Origin: Fervidibacillus halotolerans
GTDB taxonomy: Bacteria > Bacillota > Bacilli > Bacillales > Caldibacillaceae
Direction of reading: 5' to 3'
Assembly (NCBI RefSeq): GCF_026547205.1
Contig: NZ_CP106877.1
Location: 1,452,771-1,516,770 of the forward strand
DNA length: 64,000 nucleotides
The translations under genes and the position numbers were made by a program. Below, in pieces: positions 45,757-55,489 of the stretch (position 1 is its first letter; every line of letters begins with the position of its first letter). The notes under the pieces were generated by a model that was not told where the DNA came from, made no database searches, and was given only the letters and a program-made list of their open reading frames with translations.

Positions 45757-46644
45757 TTAATGATCCCGTGAACCGATCAAATCGGTAATCATTTCGAGTT
45801 TTTTCGTATGTAAAGGGAGTTCTGCAAGCAATCGTTTCGCTTCAGTTACGTGTCCATTCAATTTTTCTTTCGCTCCATTCAATGTCAATAAACTAGGATA
45901 TGTGCTTTTATTTTTATTTTTATCACTACCCGTTTGTTTTCCAATTTTTTCTGGTTCTCCTTCGATGTCTAAAATATCATCTTGAATTTGGAACGCTAAA
46001 CCGATATGGTAGGCAAATTGTTCTAATTTTTCCGTCGTTTCCTGATCTGCATCCGCCAAAATCGCTCCGGCTTTGACACAGAACGTAAGTAATTTTCCCG
46101 TTTTGTTGGCATGGATCTTTTGCAATTGATGGATCGAAAGTTGTTGATTTTCCCCCTCCAGATCGGCAACTTGTCCCCCAACCATTCCTTCTGGACCGCT
46201 TGCTTTAGCCAACTCTCGAATCAAAACTATTTTTTTTTCACAAGGGAGAACGGAAGATGGAATTTCCGATAATAATTGAAAACTGTATGTGAGTAATCCG
46301 TCGCCAGCCAATATGGCCATCGCTTCACCAAATACTTTATGATTCGTCGGTTTTCCCCTGCGCAAATCATCATTATCCATACTCGGTAAATCATCATGGA
46401 TTAAGGAATACGTATGGATCATTTCAACGCTTATGGCAACTGGAAGGCCATAGGTACCGTCCATCCCAAAAGCGTCTAAAGTTGCGAAAATGAGAAGCGG
46501 GCGAATGCGTTTTCCTCCTGCTTCCAAAGAATAGATCATGGATTGTTTTAATGTATCCGGCATATGTAAGTTTTGAATATTTTTCGACAATTCCTCATTT
46601 AATAACGTGATGAGTGGCTTCATTTCTCTTTGAAAATCGGTCAA
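45757..46644 (-). CDS. ispA: Polyprenyl (farnesyl/geranyl) diphosphate synthase IspA
   Basis: Condenses isopentenyl diphosphate with allylic diphosphates. 295 residues. EAGGKRIRPLL, the first aspartate motif in LIHDDLPSMDNDDLRRGKPTNHK, and the second in FQIQDDILDIEGEPEKIGKQTGSDKN. The start is TTG 46644 (MTDFQREMKPL) behind AGAGGAGG with 9 bases of spacing; it lies 5 bases after the xseB stop. Followed by the OLE RNA promoter. Confidence 0.93.
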   Translation of the reverse strand: MTDFQREMKPLITLLNEELSKNIQNLHMPDTLKQSMIYSLEAGGKRIRPLLIFATLDAFGMDGTYGLPVAISVEMIHTYSLIHDDLPSMDNDDLRRGKPTNHKVFGEAMAILAGDGLLTYSFQLLSEIPSSVLPCEKKIVLIRELAKASGPEGMVGGQVADLEGENQQLSIHQLQKIHANKTGKLLTFCVKAGAILADADQETTEKLEQFAYHIGLAFQIQDDILDIEGEPEKIGKQTGSDKNKNKSTYPSLLTLNGAKEKLNGHVTEAKRLLAELPLHTKKLEMITDLIGSRDH

Positions 46645-46648
46645 TCGG

Positions 46649-46879
46649 TTATTCCTCCTCTTGTATAACAAAGGTTTCCATTTCCCCTGTTTCCTTGATC
46701 ACTTTCACCATTTGTTCCTCTGCACTTTTCAATTTCTTTGAACAGATTTTTGCCAATTCCATTCCTTCTTTATATTTGTCAATTGCTTTTTCCAATGGAA
46801 CATCCCCTTCTTCCAAGGACTCCACAATGGCTTCTAATTTTTCCATCGCCTCTTCGAAGGTGATTGTTTTTTCATCCAT
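46649..46879 (-). CDS. xseB: Exonuclease VII small subunit
   Basis: 76 residues; single helical-hairpin protein with TFEEAMEKLEAIVESLEEGDVPLEKAIDKYKEGMELAK pattern. Binds XseA in several copies to form the single-strand exonuclease. Overlaps the end of xseA by 8 bases. Confidence 0.95.
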   Translation of the reverse strand: MDEKTITFEEAMEKLEAIVESLEEGDVPLEKAIDKYKEGMELAKICSKKLKSAEEQMVKVIKETGEMETFVIQEEE

Positions 46880-48233
46880 TCTCCTTTTCCTCCCCTTTTA
46901 TTTTTCCAGTTACTTTGGCGTGGATCTGACCATCATTTACTGTAATACGTAACGAGTCATCGATTTGGACATGATCGACACTTTTGATGATATTTCCCCT
47001 TTCTCCGTAAGTAATACTGTACCCCCGATCCATAATTTTCAATGGATTTAAGGCTTCCAACGTTCGAATCATACGTTTAAATTCTCCCTCTTTCAATTGA
47101 AAGATGGATTCTGCTTGAAATGTTAAACGTTTTCGGGCGTTTATATATTTTTCCTTCGCAAGCAGTAATTTTTGTTCCGGATGATGACGCAAAAGGAGTC
47201 GGTTCACATGTTTTAATGTTTGCTGTCGATTCGAAAGTAGTAGTTTCATCGATCGATTCATTCTCTCGAAGGTACGATCGAGCATTTCCATTTTTTGTTC
47301 GTACAATTTCTGCGGATTCCGAAAAACATAGGAATGTTTCAATCGGTTCAATTCTCGTTTATTTTCTTCAATGGAATTTTTTATCGTTTTTATTAATCGG
47401 ATTTTACGATTGTTAATCTTTTCCATTAATTCATTCACACTCGGTACGGCTAGTTCTGCAGCACCGGTGGGAGTGGGTGCACGGAGATCAGCAACGAAAT
47501 CGCTAATCGTTACATCCGTCTCATGTCCGACGGCAGAAATAATCGGAATCGTCGATGAATCAATCGCCCTTGCCACGATTTCCTCATTAAAAGGCCATAA
47601 TTCTTCGATCGATCCCCCACCCCTACCGACAATTAAAACGTCCACTTCTTTTCGTTCATTCGCCAGATGAATCGCTTTAACGATAGACTGGGCAGCATCC
47701 TTTCCTTGTACGAGGGCAGGGTAAATAAAAATTCGACCTAAAGGATATCGCCGTTTAATCGTTGTAATAATATCCCGAATGGCCGCTCCGGTAGGTGATG
47801 TGACTACTCCAATGGAATGTGGATACAGGGGGATGGGCCTTTTTCGTTCTTTTTTAAAAAGCCCTTCCTTTTCTAATTTTTTCTTTAATTGTTCAAAGGC
47901 CAAATACAATTCTCCAATCCCATCCGGTTGCATTTCTTTCACATATAGCTGGTATTGACCGTTTGGCTCATATACGGTAACTTCACCTCGAACGAATACG
48001 TTCATTCCATCTCCGGGAAAAAAGCGCAATTGGCGGGCATAGTTAGAAAACATAACGGCAGATATCCGAGCATTCTCATCCTTTAATGTAAAATATATAT
48101 TACCGTTAGAATGTCTTTTAAAATTAGAGATTTCTCCCTTTACAAAAATATTTTGAAGATGGGGATCGAAGTCAAATTTGCGTTTAATATATTTTGTTAA
48201 GGCTTTTACCGTCAAATACTGTATTTCATCCAT
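46872..48233 (-). CDS. xseA: Exonuclease VII large subunit
   Basis: Single-strand DNA exonuclease catalytic subunit, 453 residues. N-terminal OB fold (FVKGEISNFKRHSNGNIYFTLKDENARI), catalytic region GVVTSPTGAAIRDIITTIKRRYP with VGRGGGSIEELWPFNEE, and a long C-terminal coiled coil (280-400). Start ATG 48233 behind GGGGGAGGA. Confidence 0.95.
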   Translation of the reverse strand: MDEIQYLTVKALTKYIKRKFDFDPHLQNIFVKGEISNFKRHSNGNIYFTLKDENARISAVMFSNYARQLRFFPGDGMNVFVRGEVTVYEPNGQYQLYVKEMQPDGIGELYLAFEQLKKKLEKEGLFKKERKRPIPLYPHSIGVVTSPTGAAIRDIITTIKRRYPLGRIFIYPALVQGKDAAQSIVKAIHLANERKEVDVLIVGRGGGSIEELWPFNEEIVARAIDSSTIPIISAVGHETDVTISDFVADLRAPTPTGAAELAVPSVNELMEKINNRKIRLIKTIKNSIEENKRELNRLKHSYVFRNPQKLYEQKMEMLDRTFERMNRSMKLLLSNRQQTLKHVNRLLLRHHPEQKLLLAKEKYINARKRLTFQAESIFQLKEGEFKRMIRTLEALNPLKIMDRGYSITYGERGNIIKSVDHVQIDDSLRITVNDGQIHAKVTGKIKGEEKENG

Positions 48234-48276
48234 TTTCCTCCCCCTTTATTCGAACGAATTAGCGGTGATGGCGATT

Positions 48277-49140
48277 TCAATCGGAAAATTCATCCACATT
48301 CATTGTTGCCGCCTGAATCGTGTTAGCGAGCAACATCGTTATCGTCATCGGACCAACGCCTCCGGGAACAGGTGTAATCTGTGAGACTTTTGGAAGTACA
48401 TCAACGGTATCCACATCCCCACATAATTTCCCATTTTCATCCCGGTTTATTCCCACATCAAACACAACGGCCCCTTCCTTCACATCTTCAGCCCTAATGA
48501 ATCGAGGTTTACCAACAGCGACGATTAAAATATCCGCCTGAAGGGTATATTTTCTTAAATTTTCCGTTTTGGAATGGCAAAAGGTAACGGTCGCATCGTT
48601 GTCTAATAAAAGTTGCCCGATCGGTTTCCCGACAATATTGCTTCGACCAACAATCACCGCATGCTTGCCTCGAATGGAAACGCCTGCTTCTTCTAACATA
48701 ACCATGATTCCTAAAGGTGTGCAGGGAACGAGACTTCTTTCCCCTAATACTCTTTTTCCAATATTGATCGGATGAAAACCGTCGACATCCTTATTTGGAT
48801 CGATCGCTAAAATTACCTTTTTCGAATCGATATGTTTCGGCAAAGGGAGTTGAACTAATATTCCGTGAACACTAGGATTTTGATTTAGTTGTTCCACCTT
48901 TTGTAAAATCGTTTCTTCATCTGTTTCAGCTTCATAATGGTAAACATCTGATTCAATCCCTATTTCTTCGCAAGCTTTCTGTTTATTTCTTACATACGTC
49001 ATCGAGGCCGAATCATCACCGACGAGGATTACTGCGAGACGGGGGTAAATTCCCATCCCTTTCAACTGAATTACCCGTTTTTCCAACTCTTTTCGTTTTT
49101 TTCTTGCGATTTCTTTACCATCGATCAACTTCGTATGCAT
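48277..49140 (-). CDS. folD: Bifunctional methylenetetrahydrofolate dehydrogenase/cyclohydrolase FolD
   Basis: Interconverts methylene-, methenyl- and 10-formyl-tetrahydrofolate. 287 residues. Catalytic Lys region SMTYVRNKQKACEEIGI, GILVQLPLPKH, NADP site VGRSNIVGKPIGQLLL, and TPVPGGVGPMTITMLL. Follows nusB by 16 bases. Confidence 0.95.
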   Translation of the reverse strand: MHTKLIDGKEIARKKRKELEKRVIQLKGMGIYPRLAVILVGDDSASMTYVRNKQKACEEIGIESDVYHYEAETDEETILQKVEQLNQNPSVHGILVQLPLPKHIDSKKVILAIDPNKDVDGFHPINIGKRVLGERSLVPCTPLGIMVMLEEAGVSIRGKHAVIVGRSNIVGKPIGQLLLDNDATVTFCHSKTENLRKYTLQADILIVAVGKPRFIRAEDVKEGAVVFDVGINRDENGKLCGDVDTVDVLPKVSQITPVPGGVGPMTITMLLANTIQAATMNVDEFSD

Positions 49141-49156
49141 AATCCCGCCCCTTTTA

Positions 49157-49552
49157 TCACTCAGACTCTAAATGATTTTTGATTTTCGATAAAACGCCGT
49201 TGATAAATTTTGGAGACTCCTCATCCCCATACTTTTTTGCAATTTCCACCGCTTCATTGATCGATACGGAATAAGGAATATCCTTTTCAAAAACCATTTC
49301 ATACGTGGCAATGCGTAACAAATTTCGATCGACGCGCCCTAACCGATCGAGCGTCCAATTTTCCAAATGATTTCCAATCAATTCATCTAATTCCGTTAAG
49401 TGATCGATCGTTCCAAAAAATAATGTTTTTAAAAACCCGTCATCTTCCCCTTGTTTTACGATCGATAAAAAGGCCTCGTTCGGTTCGATATTTCCCACAT
49501 CTACTTGAAAGATTCCTTGTAACACTTTTTCCCTTGCTGTTCTTCGTTTCAT
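49157..49552 (-). CDS. nusB: Transcription antitermination factor NusB
   Basis: 131-residue all-helical protein that binds boxA RNA with S10 in rRNA antitermination. RRTAREKVLQGIFQ at the N terminus and VSINEAVEIAKKYGDEESPKFINGVL at the C terminus are diagnostic. First gene of the folD-xse-ispA run, separated from yqhY by a 340-base gap with a terminator. Confidence 0.95.
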   Translation of the reverse strand: MKRRTAREKVLQGIFQVDVGNIEPNEAFLSIVKQGEDDGFLKTLFFGTIDHLTELDELIGNHLENWTLDRLGRVDRNLLRIATYEMVFEKDIPYSVSINEAVEIAKKYGDEESPKFINGVLSKIKNHLESE

Positions 49553-49851
49553 ATGTTTAATGACTCCTTTAATTGTTTCAAATTTGGCTACAAAAATTTT
49601 AGCACAGTTTATCTGAAAAATAAAAGGGCGTAGAAACCCTTTTGGGGCTGTTTAAAAAGTACAGCCCCTTTCACAAAATACACATGATGAATTTTTGGTG
49701 GCGGCGCTTTTCGCTTACACGGCACAGCCTTTTCGACTCGCAAGCTCCTCTATCGGTGTCTTCGAATCTTACTGTTTCATAATTAATAGCCAGACACCTT
49801 CCCTTTTAGGGACAAATCGGACAGCCGCGCCTTCCCCGTTTTCAAACGAAT
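49553..49851. other. Gap between yqhY and nusB, possible remnant repeat
   Basis: No gene in either strand. The middle (about 49690-49830) is more GC-rich than its surroundings and contains GGTGTC (49756) and GACACC (49793) as distant inverted arms, plus GCGGCGCTTTTCGC-like and TTTTCGACTCGCAAGC stretches of the kind found in dispersed intergenic repeats of thermophilic bacilli. Only one copy occurs in this window, so repeat nature is a guess. No nusB promoter could be assigned with confidence. Confidence 0.35.
49622..49668 (-). repeat. Two adjacent hairpins upstream of nusB
   Basis: AAAAGGG (49622-49628) with CCCTTTT (49637-49643), and GGGGCTGT (49644-49651) with ACAGCCCC (49661-49668), both perfect. 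On the minus strand the first is followed by ATTTTTC. They may be a terminator or attenuator ahead of nusB, or an insertion-sequence end. Confidence 0.5.
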
Positions 49852-49878
49852 AAAAAAAGCAGGAGCGTTTTCCTGCTT
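49852..49878 (-). terminator. Terminator after yqhY (accB-accC-yqhY operon)
   Basis: AAGCAGGA (49857-49864) and TCCTGCTT (49871-49878), perfect stem, seven T on the minus strand. Confidence 0.88.
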
Positions 49879-49893
49879 ACAAGTGGCTAGAGG

Positions 49894-50289
49894 CTATTCT
49901 TCTTCCTTTTCCGAATCTTTTTTTGACGATTCAATATACATATTTACGACATGAATATTGATTTCATCAGTTTCTAATCCGGTCATATTTAAAAGGGCTT
50001 GATAAATATTATCCTGCATTTTTTGAGCAATTTTCGGAATGGATACGCCAAAATTCAGAACGCAATATACGTCGATCTTTATTTTATTATCGGATAAGTC
50101 GACGCGAACGCCCCTTCCGTGGGATTTTTTCCCTAACAGTTCAGCGACACCCGTGGTAAAATTCCCCCTCATCATTGCAACGCCGTCAATTTCAGATGCT
50201 GCGATTCCCGCAATGACTTCAATCACTTCAGGTGCAATTTCAATTTTTCCGAGACCGCCCTCACTCATTTCTAATACATTTTCGGCCAT
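49894..50289 (-). CDS. yqhY: Asp23/Gls24 family protein YqhY
   Basis: 131 residues, DUF322 fold. IEIAPEVIEVIAGIAASEIDGVAMMRGNF is the conserved core, with an acidic tail (SSKKDSEKEEE). Paralogues anchor envelope-stress complexes; YqhY is linked with control of acetyl-CoA carboxylase because it is always encoded with accB and accC and its loss is suppressed there. 4 bases after accC. Confidence 0.9.
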   Translation of the reverse strand: MAENVLEMSEGGLGKIEIAPEVIEVIAGIAASEIDGVAMMRGNFTTGVAELLGKKSHGRGVRVDLSDNKIKIDVYCVLNFGVSIPKIAQKMQDNIYQALLNMTGLETDEINIHVVNMYIESSKKDSEKEEE

Positions 50290-50292
50290 CGT

Positions 50293-51660
50293 CTATGCCT
50301 CCTTATTATTTAACTTTAAAACATCATATTCCTCTAAAAATTTCGTGTTAAACTGACCATTGACAAAGGCTTCGTGTTCCATTAATTGTAAATGGAACGG
50401 AATCGTCGTGCTAATCCCTTCAATCACATATTCGCTTAATGCCCGTTTCATCCTTTCGATCGCTTCCTTTCGAGTTGGAGCGTGGACGATGAGCTTTGCA
50501 ATCATCGAATCGTAAAAGGGAGGAATCGTATATCCGGGATAAACAGCGGAATCAACACGTACTCCGAGACCTCCAGGAGGTAAATACATGCCGATTTTTC
50601 CAGGAGAAGGTAAGAAATTCTTTTCCGGATTTTCCGCATTAATCCGGCATTCGATTGACCATCCTTGTAAACGAACGTCTTCTTGCTTCAATCGTAACGG
50701 TTCCCCCGATGCGATTAAAATCTGTTCTTTCACAAGGTCAACACCTGTAACGAGTTCAGTAACCGGATGCTCGACTTGAATTCGCGTATTCATTTCCATA
50801 AAGTAAAATTGTTCATTTCGATAATCATAAATAAATTCAATTGTTCCTGCACCCGTATAATTGACAGCCTTTGCAGCTTTGACAGCAGCTTCACCCATTT
50901 TTTTTCGAATTTCTTCAGTTAAGGCAGGAGAAGGGGCTTCTTCTACCAATTTTTGCAATCGACGTTGGATCGTACAGTCTCTCTCACCGAGATGAATTGT
51001 GTGACCATATTGATCAGCTAATACTTGAATTTCCACGTGGCGGAAATCCTCGATATACTTTTCAATATACACCCCAGGATTGCCGAAAGCCTTTTCTGCT
51101 TCCTCTTGGGTAATTCGAATTCCGCTTTCGAGCTCTTCTTTATTTTTCGCAACGCGAATGCCCTTTCCTCCACCACCTGCTGTCGCCTTTATAATAACAG
51201 GATACCCTATTTTTTCCGCAATGTTAAGTGCTTCATTAATATTTTCGATAATTCCATCCGAGCCGGGAACGATCGGTACACCGGCTTTTTTCATCGTTTC
51301 CCTCGCCACGTCCTTCGCGCCCATTTTCCCAATTGCTTCAGCACTCGGACCGACGAAGATTAATTGACATTCGTCTACTAGGGAGGCAAAATTTTCGTTT
51401 TCCGCTAAGAAACCGTAACCGGGATGAATCGCGTCACAACCGGTCATTTTTGCAATTCCGAGGATATTGGCCATATTTAAGTAGCTATCTTTCGAAAGAT
51501 TGGGACCGATACAGTACGCTTCATCTGCCATTTGGACATGCAATGCATCCCGATCCGCTTCCGAATAAACGGCAACGGTCTGTATATTTAATTCTTTACA
51601 AGCTCGAATAATTCGAACGGCGATTTCTCCTCGATTGGCAATCAATAATTTTTTAATCAC
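50293..51660 (-). CDS. accC: Biotin carboxylase subunit of acetyl-CoA carboxylase
   Basis: ATP-grasp enzyme that carboxylates biotin on AccB, the first step of fatty acid synthesis. 455 residues. [31 protein letters not shown] phosphate loop, HIEIQ-like [13 protein letters not shown], and [15 protein letters not shown]. The start is GTG 51660 behind AAGAGGTGGGA; the upstream extension to 51738 overlaps accB and is not real. It might also serve the propionyl-CoA carboxylase beta subunit of this window. Confidence 0.96.
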   Translation of the reverse strand: MIKKLLIANRGEIAVRIIRACKELNIQTVAVYSEADRDALHVQMADEAYCIGPNLSKDSYLNMANILGIAKMTGCDAIHPGYGFLAENENFASLVDECQLIFVGPSAEAIGKMGAKDVARETMKKAGVPIVPGSDGIIENINEALNIAEKIGYPVIIKATAGGGGKGIRVAKNKEELESGIRITQEEAEKAFGNPGVYIEKYIEDFRHVEIQVLADQYGHTIHLGERDCTIQRRLQKLVEEAPSPALTEEIRKKMGEAAVKAAKAVNYTGAGTIEFIYDYRNEQFYFMEMNTRIQVEHPVTELVTGVDLVKEQILIASGEPLRLKQEDVRLQGWSIECRINAENPEKNFLPSPGKIGMYLPPGGLGVRVDSAVYPGYTIPPFYDSMIAKLIVHAPTRKEAIERMKRALSEYVIEGISTTIPFHLQLMEHEAFVNGQFNTKFLEEYDVLKLNNKEA

Positions 51661-51671
51661 ATTCCCACCTC

Positions 51672-52202
51672 TTATTCCGTTTTTACTAAAAAGAGTGGTT
51701 GTCCATATTCCACTAATTGTCCGTCTTCTACTAAACAATCGACGATTTCGCCCTTTACGTCCGCTTCAATTTCGTTAAATAACTTCATCGCTTCGACAAT
51801 GCATACGATCGTTTTTTCCGTCACCTTCGAACCGACTTTTACATACGGTTCTGCTCCCGGCGAAGGAGCTCGATAAAAGGTGCCGACCATCGGAGAAACG
51901 ATTTTATGGTAATCCCCATCATTTGTTTCAACCTGCTGTTTTTCCTTTTCCCGATTCTGTTGTTCCTCCTGTGGTGACACTTTTACGGATTGTTTGTCGT
52001 TCATCCTTTGTTCCGGTTTTTCTTCTACTGGCTTCTTCGGTGCTTCTATAACTGTCGGTTGCTGATTACGACTGATTTTCGATTCAACCATTTGATTTTT
52101 TTTCATAACGAGTTTCGTTCCGTTACTTTCATACGTAAATTCATCGATTCCTGATTGATCAATGAGTCGAATCAATTCCCGGATCTCTTGTACTTTTAGC
52201 AT
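51672..52202 (-). CDS. accB: Biotin carboxyl carrier protein
   Basis: 176 residues: N-terminal [21 protein letters not shown], a variable linker rich in Gln, Lys and Pro (70-95), and a biotinyl domain with the acceptor Lys in [16 protein letters not shown] (Leu in place of the usual second Met, as in B. subtilis). ATG 52202 follows AAGGGG with 8 bases. First gene of accB-accC-yqhY. Confidence 0.95.
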   Translation of the reverse strand: MLKVQEIRELIRLIDQSGIDEFTYESNGTKLVMKKNQMVESKISRNQQPTVIEAPKKPVEEKPEQRMNDKQSVKVSPQEEQQNREKEKQQVETNDGDYHKIVSPMVGTFYRAPSPGAEPYVKVGSKVTEKTIVCIVEAMKLFNEIEADVKGEIVDCLVEDGQLVEYGQPLFLVKTE

Positions 52203-52252
52203 CGTATACACCCCTTAAAAGTTATGACTAGCTACTAATACTATACGATAAA

Positions 52253-52281
52253 ATTTTACTTTACTTTAAATCGAATGACAA
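52253..52281 (-). promoter_or_regulatory. accB promoter
   Basis: On the minus strand TTGTCA (52281-52276), 17 bases, TAAAAT (52258-52253), about 50 bases before the accB start. The remaining gap up to the spoIIIAH terminator shows nothing else. Confidence 0.6.
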
Positions 52282-52372
52282 GCTATTGAATTTACCTTTC
52301 TTTTTTAGCATGGTACAACCATTTTTAAACGATCGAATGCCAACATTCATTTATGGAATGGAATATATGCAT

Positions 52373-52402
52373 AAAAAAGCGTCCTGCAAATGATTGCCGG
52401 AC
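52373..52402 (-). terminator. Terminator of the spoIIIA operon
   Basis: GTCC..CAA (52381-52389) pairs with TTG..GGAC (52395-52402) with an internal mismatch of two bases; six T follow on the minus strand after GC. Confidence 0.65.
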
Positions 52403-52418
52403 AACTTTTTAACCCCTT

Positions 52419-52964
52419 TTATTTGGTTTCATTTTCCGTTTGAAAAGCGACGGTGACAAAGGTTGTACCTAGTTCTTTTTTCACCAATTGAATGATTTCA
52501 TTCGCCTTCGTTTTTGAAGGTTCTCCCCCTTTTACTGTAATACTCACTTCCTTGCCATCGGTCCGTACTAGGGCATCCTCGTAACCTAATGTATTGATGA
52601 TTAAAGTTTCGAGCAATTGCTCTTTCTCTGTCATTTTATGGAGCCGGTCCATTTCATCCTTCGCCTCACTTCTTTCTTGAGCAGTTAAATCCGTGGAAGC
52701 GGCGATTTCCGCTAATTCTTCCATTTTTTTACTCCGTTCATCTTGTAGTTGCATCCGAATTGCTTCAAATGCTTCATCACGGGTAATTTCTGTAATATTT
52801 GCCGTAATTTCATCTTCTCCCTCGGTCTGGTCTAAATTGATCCCTTCTCCTGCATTTGTCCATTCTGTTTCATCATCAAAATCTGAGTTTAAATAATAAA
52901 CAGATAAAACGACGACGAGACTTAACATGGTTAATAACCATACGGTTTGTTTTTTTAGCATCAT
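52419..52964 (-). CDS. spoIIIAH: SpoIIIAH, stage III sporulation protein
   Basis: Mother-cell protein that meets SpoIIQ across the engulfment space to form the feeding channel. 181 residues: one N-terminal membrane helix (TVWLLTMLSLVVVLSVYYL), a helical stalk, and a YscJ/FliF-like ring-building domain at the C terminus (LETLIINTLGYEDALVRTDGKEVSITVKG). RBS GGAGG; start ATG 52964 or the next codon. Confidence 0.95.
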   Translation of the reverse strand: MMLKKQTVWLLTMLSLVVVLSVYYLNSDFDDETEWTNAGEGINLDQTEGEDEITANITEITRDEAFEAIRMQLQDERSKKMEELAEIAASTDLTAQERSEAKDEMDRLHKMTEKEQLLETLIINTLGYEDALVRTDGKEVSITVKGGEPSKTKANEIIQLVKKELGTTFVTVAFQTENETK

Positions 52965-52987
52965 TTATTGATCCTCCTTCGATCACC

Positions 52988-53638
52988 TTATTTTTTTGCT
53001 AACACCGACACGCGATGACTAGGAACATCCAATGTTCGCATCACAGCCTCTTTAATCCATTTCTGTACTTGGATGTTTTCAGCCCCTTTTGCAACGACTA
53101 ATACTCCCTCAATATCCGGCTTTTCTGTTTGAGATACAAGGGGAATTTCCTTATCACCTTCACGGATAAACACGAGCTGCTCTTCCATCGAATAATCTTC
53201 CACCTTTCGTTTTCCCCCGTTTGCATCGGTTTCATCTGTAATTTGCCGTTTATTTATCGTATTTTTTTCATATATTTTTTTTTCGGATGTACTAACATTG
53301 ACGACAATGATTACGTCTCGAACTCCGAGAATGTTTTCCAATGCTTCCTTCAGTTCCTTTTCATAGTACTCCTCGTATTCTGCCATCGTTTTTGGATGTC
53401 GACTAGAATCGTTCCCGAACGTCTCCACTTCCTTTTCTTCGCCATTTTCGATTGAGGTCGGGATCGAATTCGTTATTTCATTTCCGTTTTTTGAAAGAAA
53501 ATTGCTAAAGAGCATAATCGCAATGCCTAGGATGAGCAAAAGAATTAAATATTGATTTTTCGATAACGACTGTTTATCGGTTCCCTTTTTATCATTCAAC
53601 CAATCTTTCAAAGATGACAGCATCCATTTATTTTTCAA
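52988..53638 (-). CDS. spoIIIAG: SpoIIIAG, stage III sporulation protein
   Basis: 216 residues, one membrane helix (YLILLLILGIAIMLF) and a ring-building motif domain interrupted by a long beta region (IIVVNVSTSEKKIYEKNTINKRQITDET). Homologues form a 30-fold ring in the channel. Overlaps spoIIIAF by 4 bases. Confidence 0.95.
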   Translation of the reverse strand: MKNKWMLSSLKDWLNDKKGTDKQSLSKNQYLILLLILGIAIMLFSNFLSKNGNEITNSIPTSIENGEEKEVETFGNDSSRHPKTMAEYEEYYEKELKEALENILGVRDVIIVVNVSTSEKKIYEKNTINKRQITDETDANGGKRKVEDYSMEEQLVFIREGDKEIPLVSQTEKPDIEGVLVVAKGAENIQVQKWIKEAVMRTLDVPSHRVSVLAKK

Positions 53639-54273
53639 TTCCCCCCGTTTCCTCCTTCAACTTGTATTTCAATTTTTTCTTTATCGATTCCCCAACGTTG
53701 CGAAAGAAACTGAATGATTTGTTCACCATTAAATTCATCGTATTCATTTGAACGGACCGGTTGAACGACAACTTCCCGAACCGGTTCCACATCCCCTTTT
53801 TCCCCCGCTTCAAGTATGACGACGATCCGTTTCATTTGTTCCATTAGTCGATCATATTCCATCGGGAGCTCCAATTGGTCCTCTTCAAAATCGAACCGGA
53901 TTTCCCCGATTGCATAACCGAATGAGTTCATCAGCTCCTTTTCCACATATTTTTCCATTTGGACAGCCGTTTGTTCTAAAATATATGCACGTTGTTGGGC
54001 TTGTATTTCTATTTTCTTTTCTTTCAAGGAATTTTGTGTATCGGCATGTGCGTAAAGGGACTCATTTTCAAATTCTTTAATTATTTCTTTTGGATCGAGG
54101 GAAATGAATTTAAAAATTGGTGTTAAGATAATTACGATCATAAACAATCCGAGAACCAATTTTACATACTTTTGCATCGACGATTGGGGAAGCAGTAATT
54201 CAACTACAGCAGCGAGCATAATGAACAAAATAATATTGGCGATCCAACTAGATATAAATTCCATATCAAACAC
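53635..54273 (-). CDS. spoIIIAF: SpoIIIAF, stage III sporulation protein
   Basis: 212 residues; two N-terminal membrane helices (ISSWIANIILFIMLAAVVELLL; LVLGLFMIVIILTPIFKF), then a soluble domain. Part of the mother-cell channel complex. Follows spoIIIAE by 3 bases. Confidence 0.93.
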   Translation of the reverse strand: MFDMEFISSWIANIILFIMLAAVVELLLPQSSMQKYVKLVLGLFMIVIILTPIFKFISLDPKEIIKEFENESLYAHADTQNSLKEKKIEIQAQQRAYILEQTAVQMEKYVEKELMNSFGYAIGEIRFDFEEDQLELPMEYDRLMEQMKRIVVILEAGEKGDVEPVREVVVQPVRSNEYDEFNGEQIIQFLSQRWGIDKEKIEIQVEGGNGGN

Positions 54274-54276
54274 CGC

Positions 54277-55458
54277 CTAATGAACCATCAATGTCAAATT
54301 CCCTGCTAAAATAATGACGGTTAAACTTAAAAAAAACATGATGGCAACGATTCCTAAGGCAGCAAATAAATAAATCACGCTCTTCGATATCACATCTAAA
54401 CATGTAATAATAGCACCGCCTCCAAGGGGTTGTAAAAGAGCCGCCGATAATTTATAAATGAATGCGACGAGTAAAATTTTGATTGCAGGAAAAAGAATAA
54501 TTAATAACATGACGCTTACACCAGCAATTCCTATCGTATTTTTCAAGATCGCTGTTGCACTGATCACCGTATCCGTGGCATCGGTAAACATACGTCCGAC
54601 AACTGGTATAAAATTTCCAGTCATAAATTTTATCGTTTTCACCGCAACCCCATCTGCTACAGCAACCGCAGTCCCTTGAACGGAGACAACCGCTAAAAAA
54701 ACCGTCATAAAAAGACCTAAAAGACCAATACTCCAATTGCGTAAAAGGGAAGCTAATTGGGTCGCTTTATAATGTTCTGTTAAAGTGCTGACAATGCTTA
54801 ACAAAACTGAAAGGAATAATAGGGGGAGGACGATTTTATTGACAAAAATGCCACTGATGTTCGTTAAAAATAGTAATATTGGATGGAAAAATCCAGCAGA
54901 AATCGCTCCACCACCTGTCGCAACAAGCGCTAATAAAAGGGGAATAAAAGCGATCGTAAAATGGATCATTTGGTCAATTGTTGAACTAACATATTCCATC
55001 GCTATATGGAAACTGTTTAATGCGATGATTAATAAAACGATAAAGACGATGGAATAGGCAATTTTACTCACGATACCTTGCTCGAACGTATTTTGTAACG
55101 ATTGAAGAAACATGCTGAAAATCGTCAACATCATTAACGTACCCAAAAGTTTTCCATTCGCTACGAGCTCAAAAAAGATAAAATGAAGAATGCCACGAAT
55201 CCATTCCTTTACGGAAAACTGATCCGTGTTTTTTACGAAATCGGAGAAACTTCCCTTCGCTCCTTCTGGCAAAAATCCACCGTATTCAGTGACGATCATC
55301 TCCCAATATTGTTGGATATCACTTAAATCCATCCGGTCAATTTGATCATCAACCAAATCGGTAACATCATCTTTTGTTTCCGCACACACTTCACTTCTAC
55401 TTGTCCAAATAAACAGCATCGAACAGAGGACGAAAAACCAGATCGGAAATCGCTTCAA
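54277..55458 (-). CDS. spoIIIAE: SpoIIIAE, stage III sporulation protein
   Basis: 393 residues with an N-terminal signal peptide (FPIWFFVLCSMLFIWTSRSEVCA) and seven or more membrane helices; TGGGAISAGFFHPILLF and MTGNFIPVVGRMFTDATDTVISA are conserved. Proposed membrane core of the channel. Last base pairs lie 31 bases after spoIIIAD. Confidence 0.94.
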   Translation of the reverse strand: MKRFPIWFFVLCSMLFIWTSRSEVCAETKDDVTDLVDDQIDRMDLSDIQQYWEMIVTEYGGFLPEGAKGSFSDFVKNTDQFSVKEWIRGILHFIFFELVANGKLLGTLMMLTIFSMFLQSLQNTFEQGIVSKIAYSIVFIVLLIIALNSFHIAMEYVSSTIDQMIHFTIAFIPLLLALVATGGGAISAGFFHPILLFLTNISGIFVNKIVLPLLFLSVLLSIVSTLTEHYKATQLASLLRNWSIGLLGLFMTVFLAVVSVQGTAVAVADGVAVKTIKFMTGNFIPVVGRMFTDATDTVISATAILKNTIGIAGVSVMLLIILFPAIKILLVAFIYKLSAALLQPLGGGAIITCLDVISKSVIYLFAALGIVAIMFFLSLTVIILAGNLTLMVH

Positions 55459-55489
55459 TCATTTCACCCCGTATTTTTTCAAGATCCTT

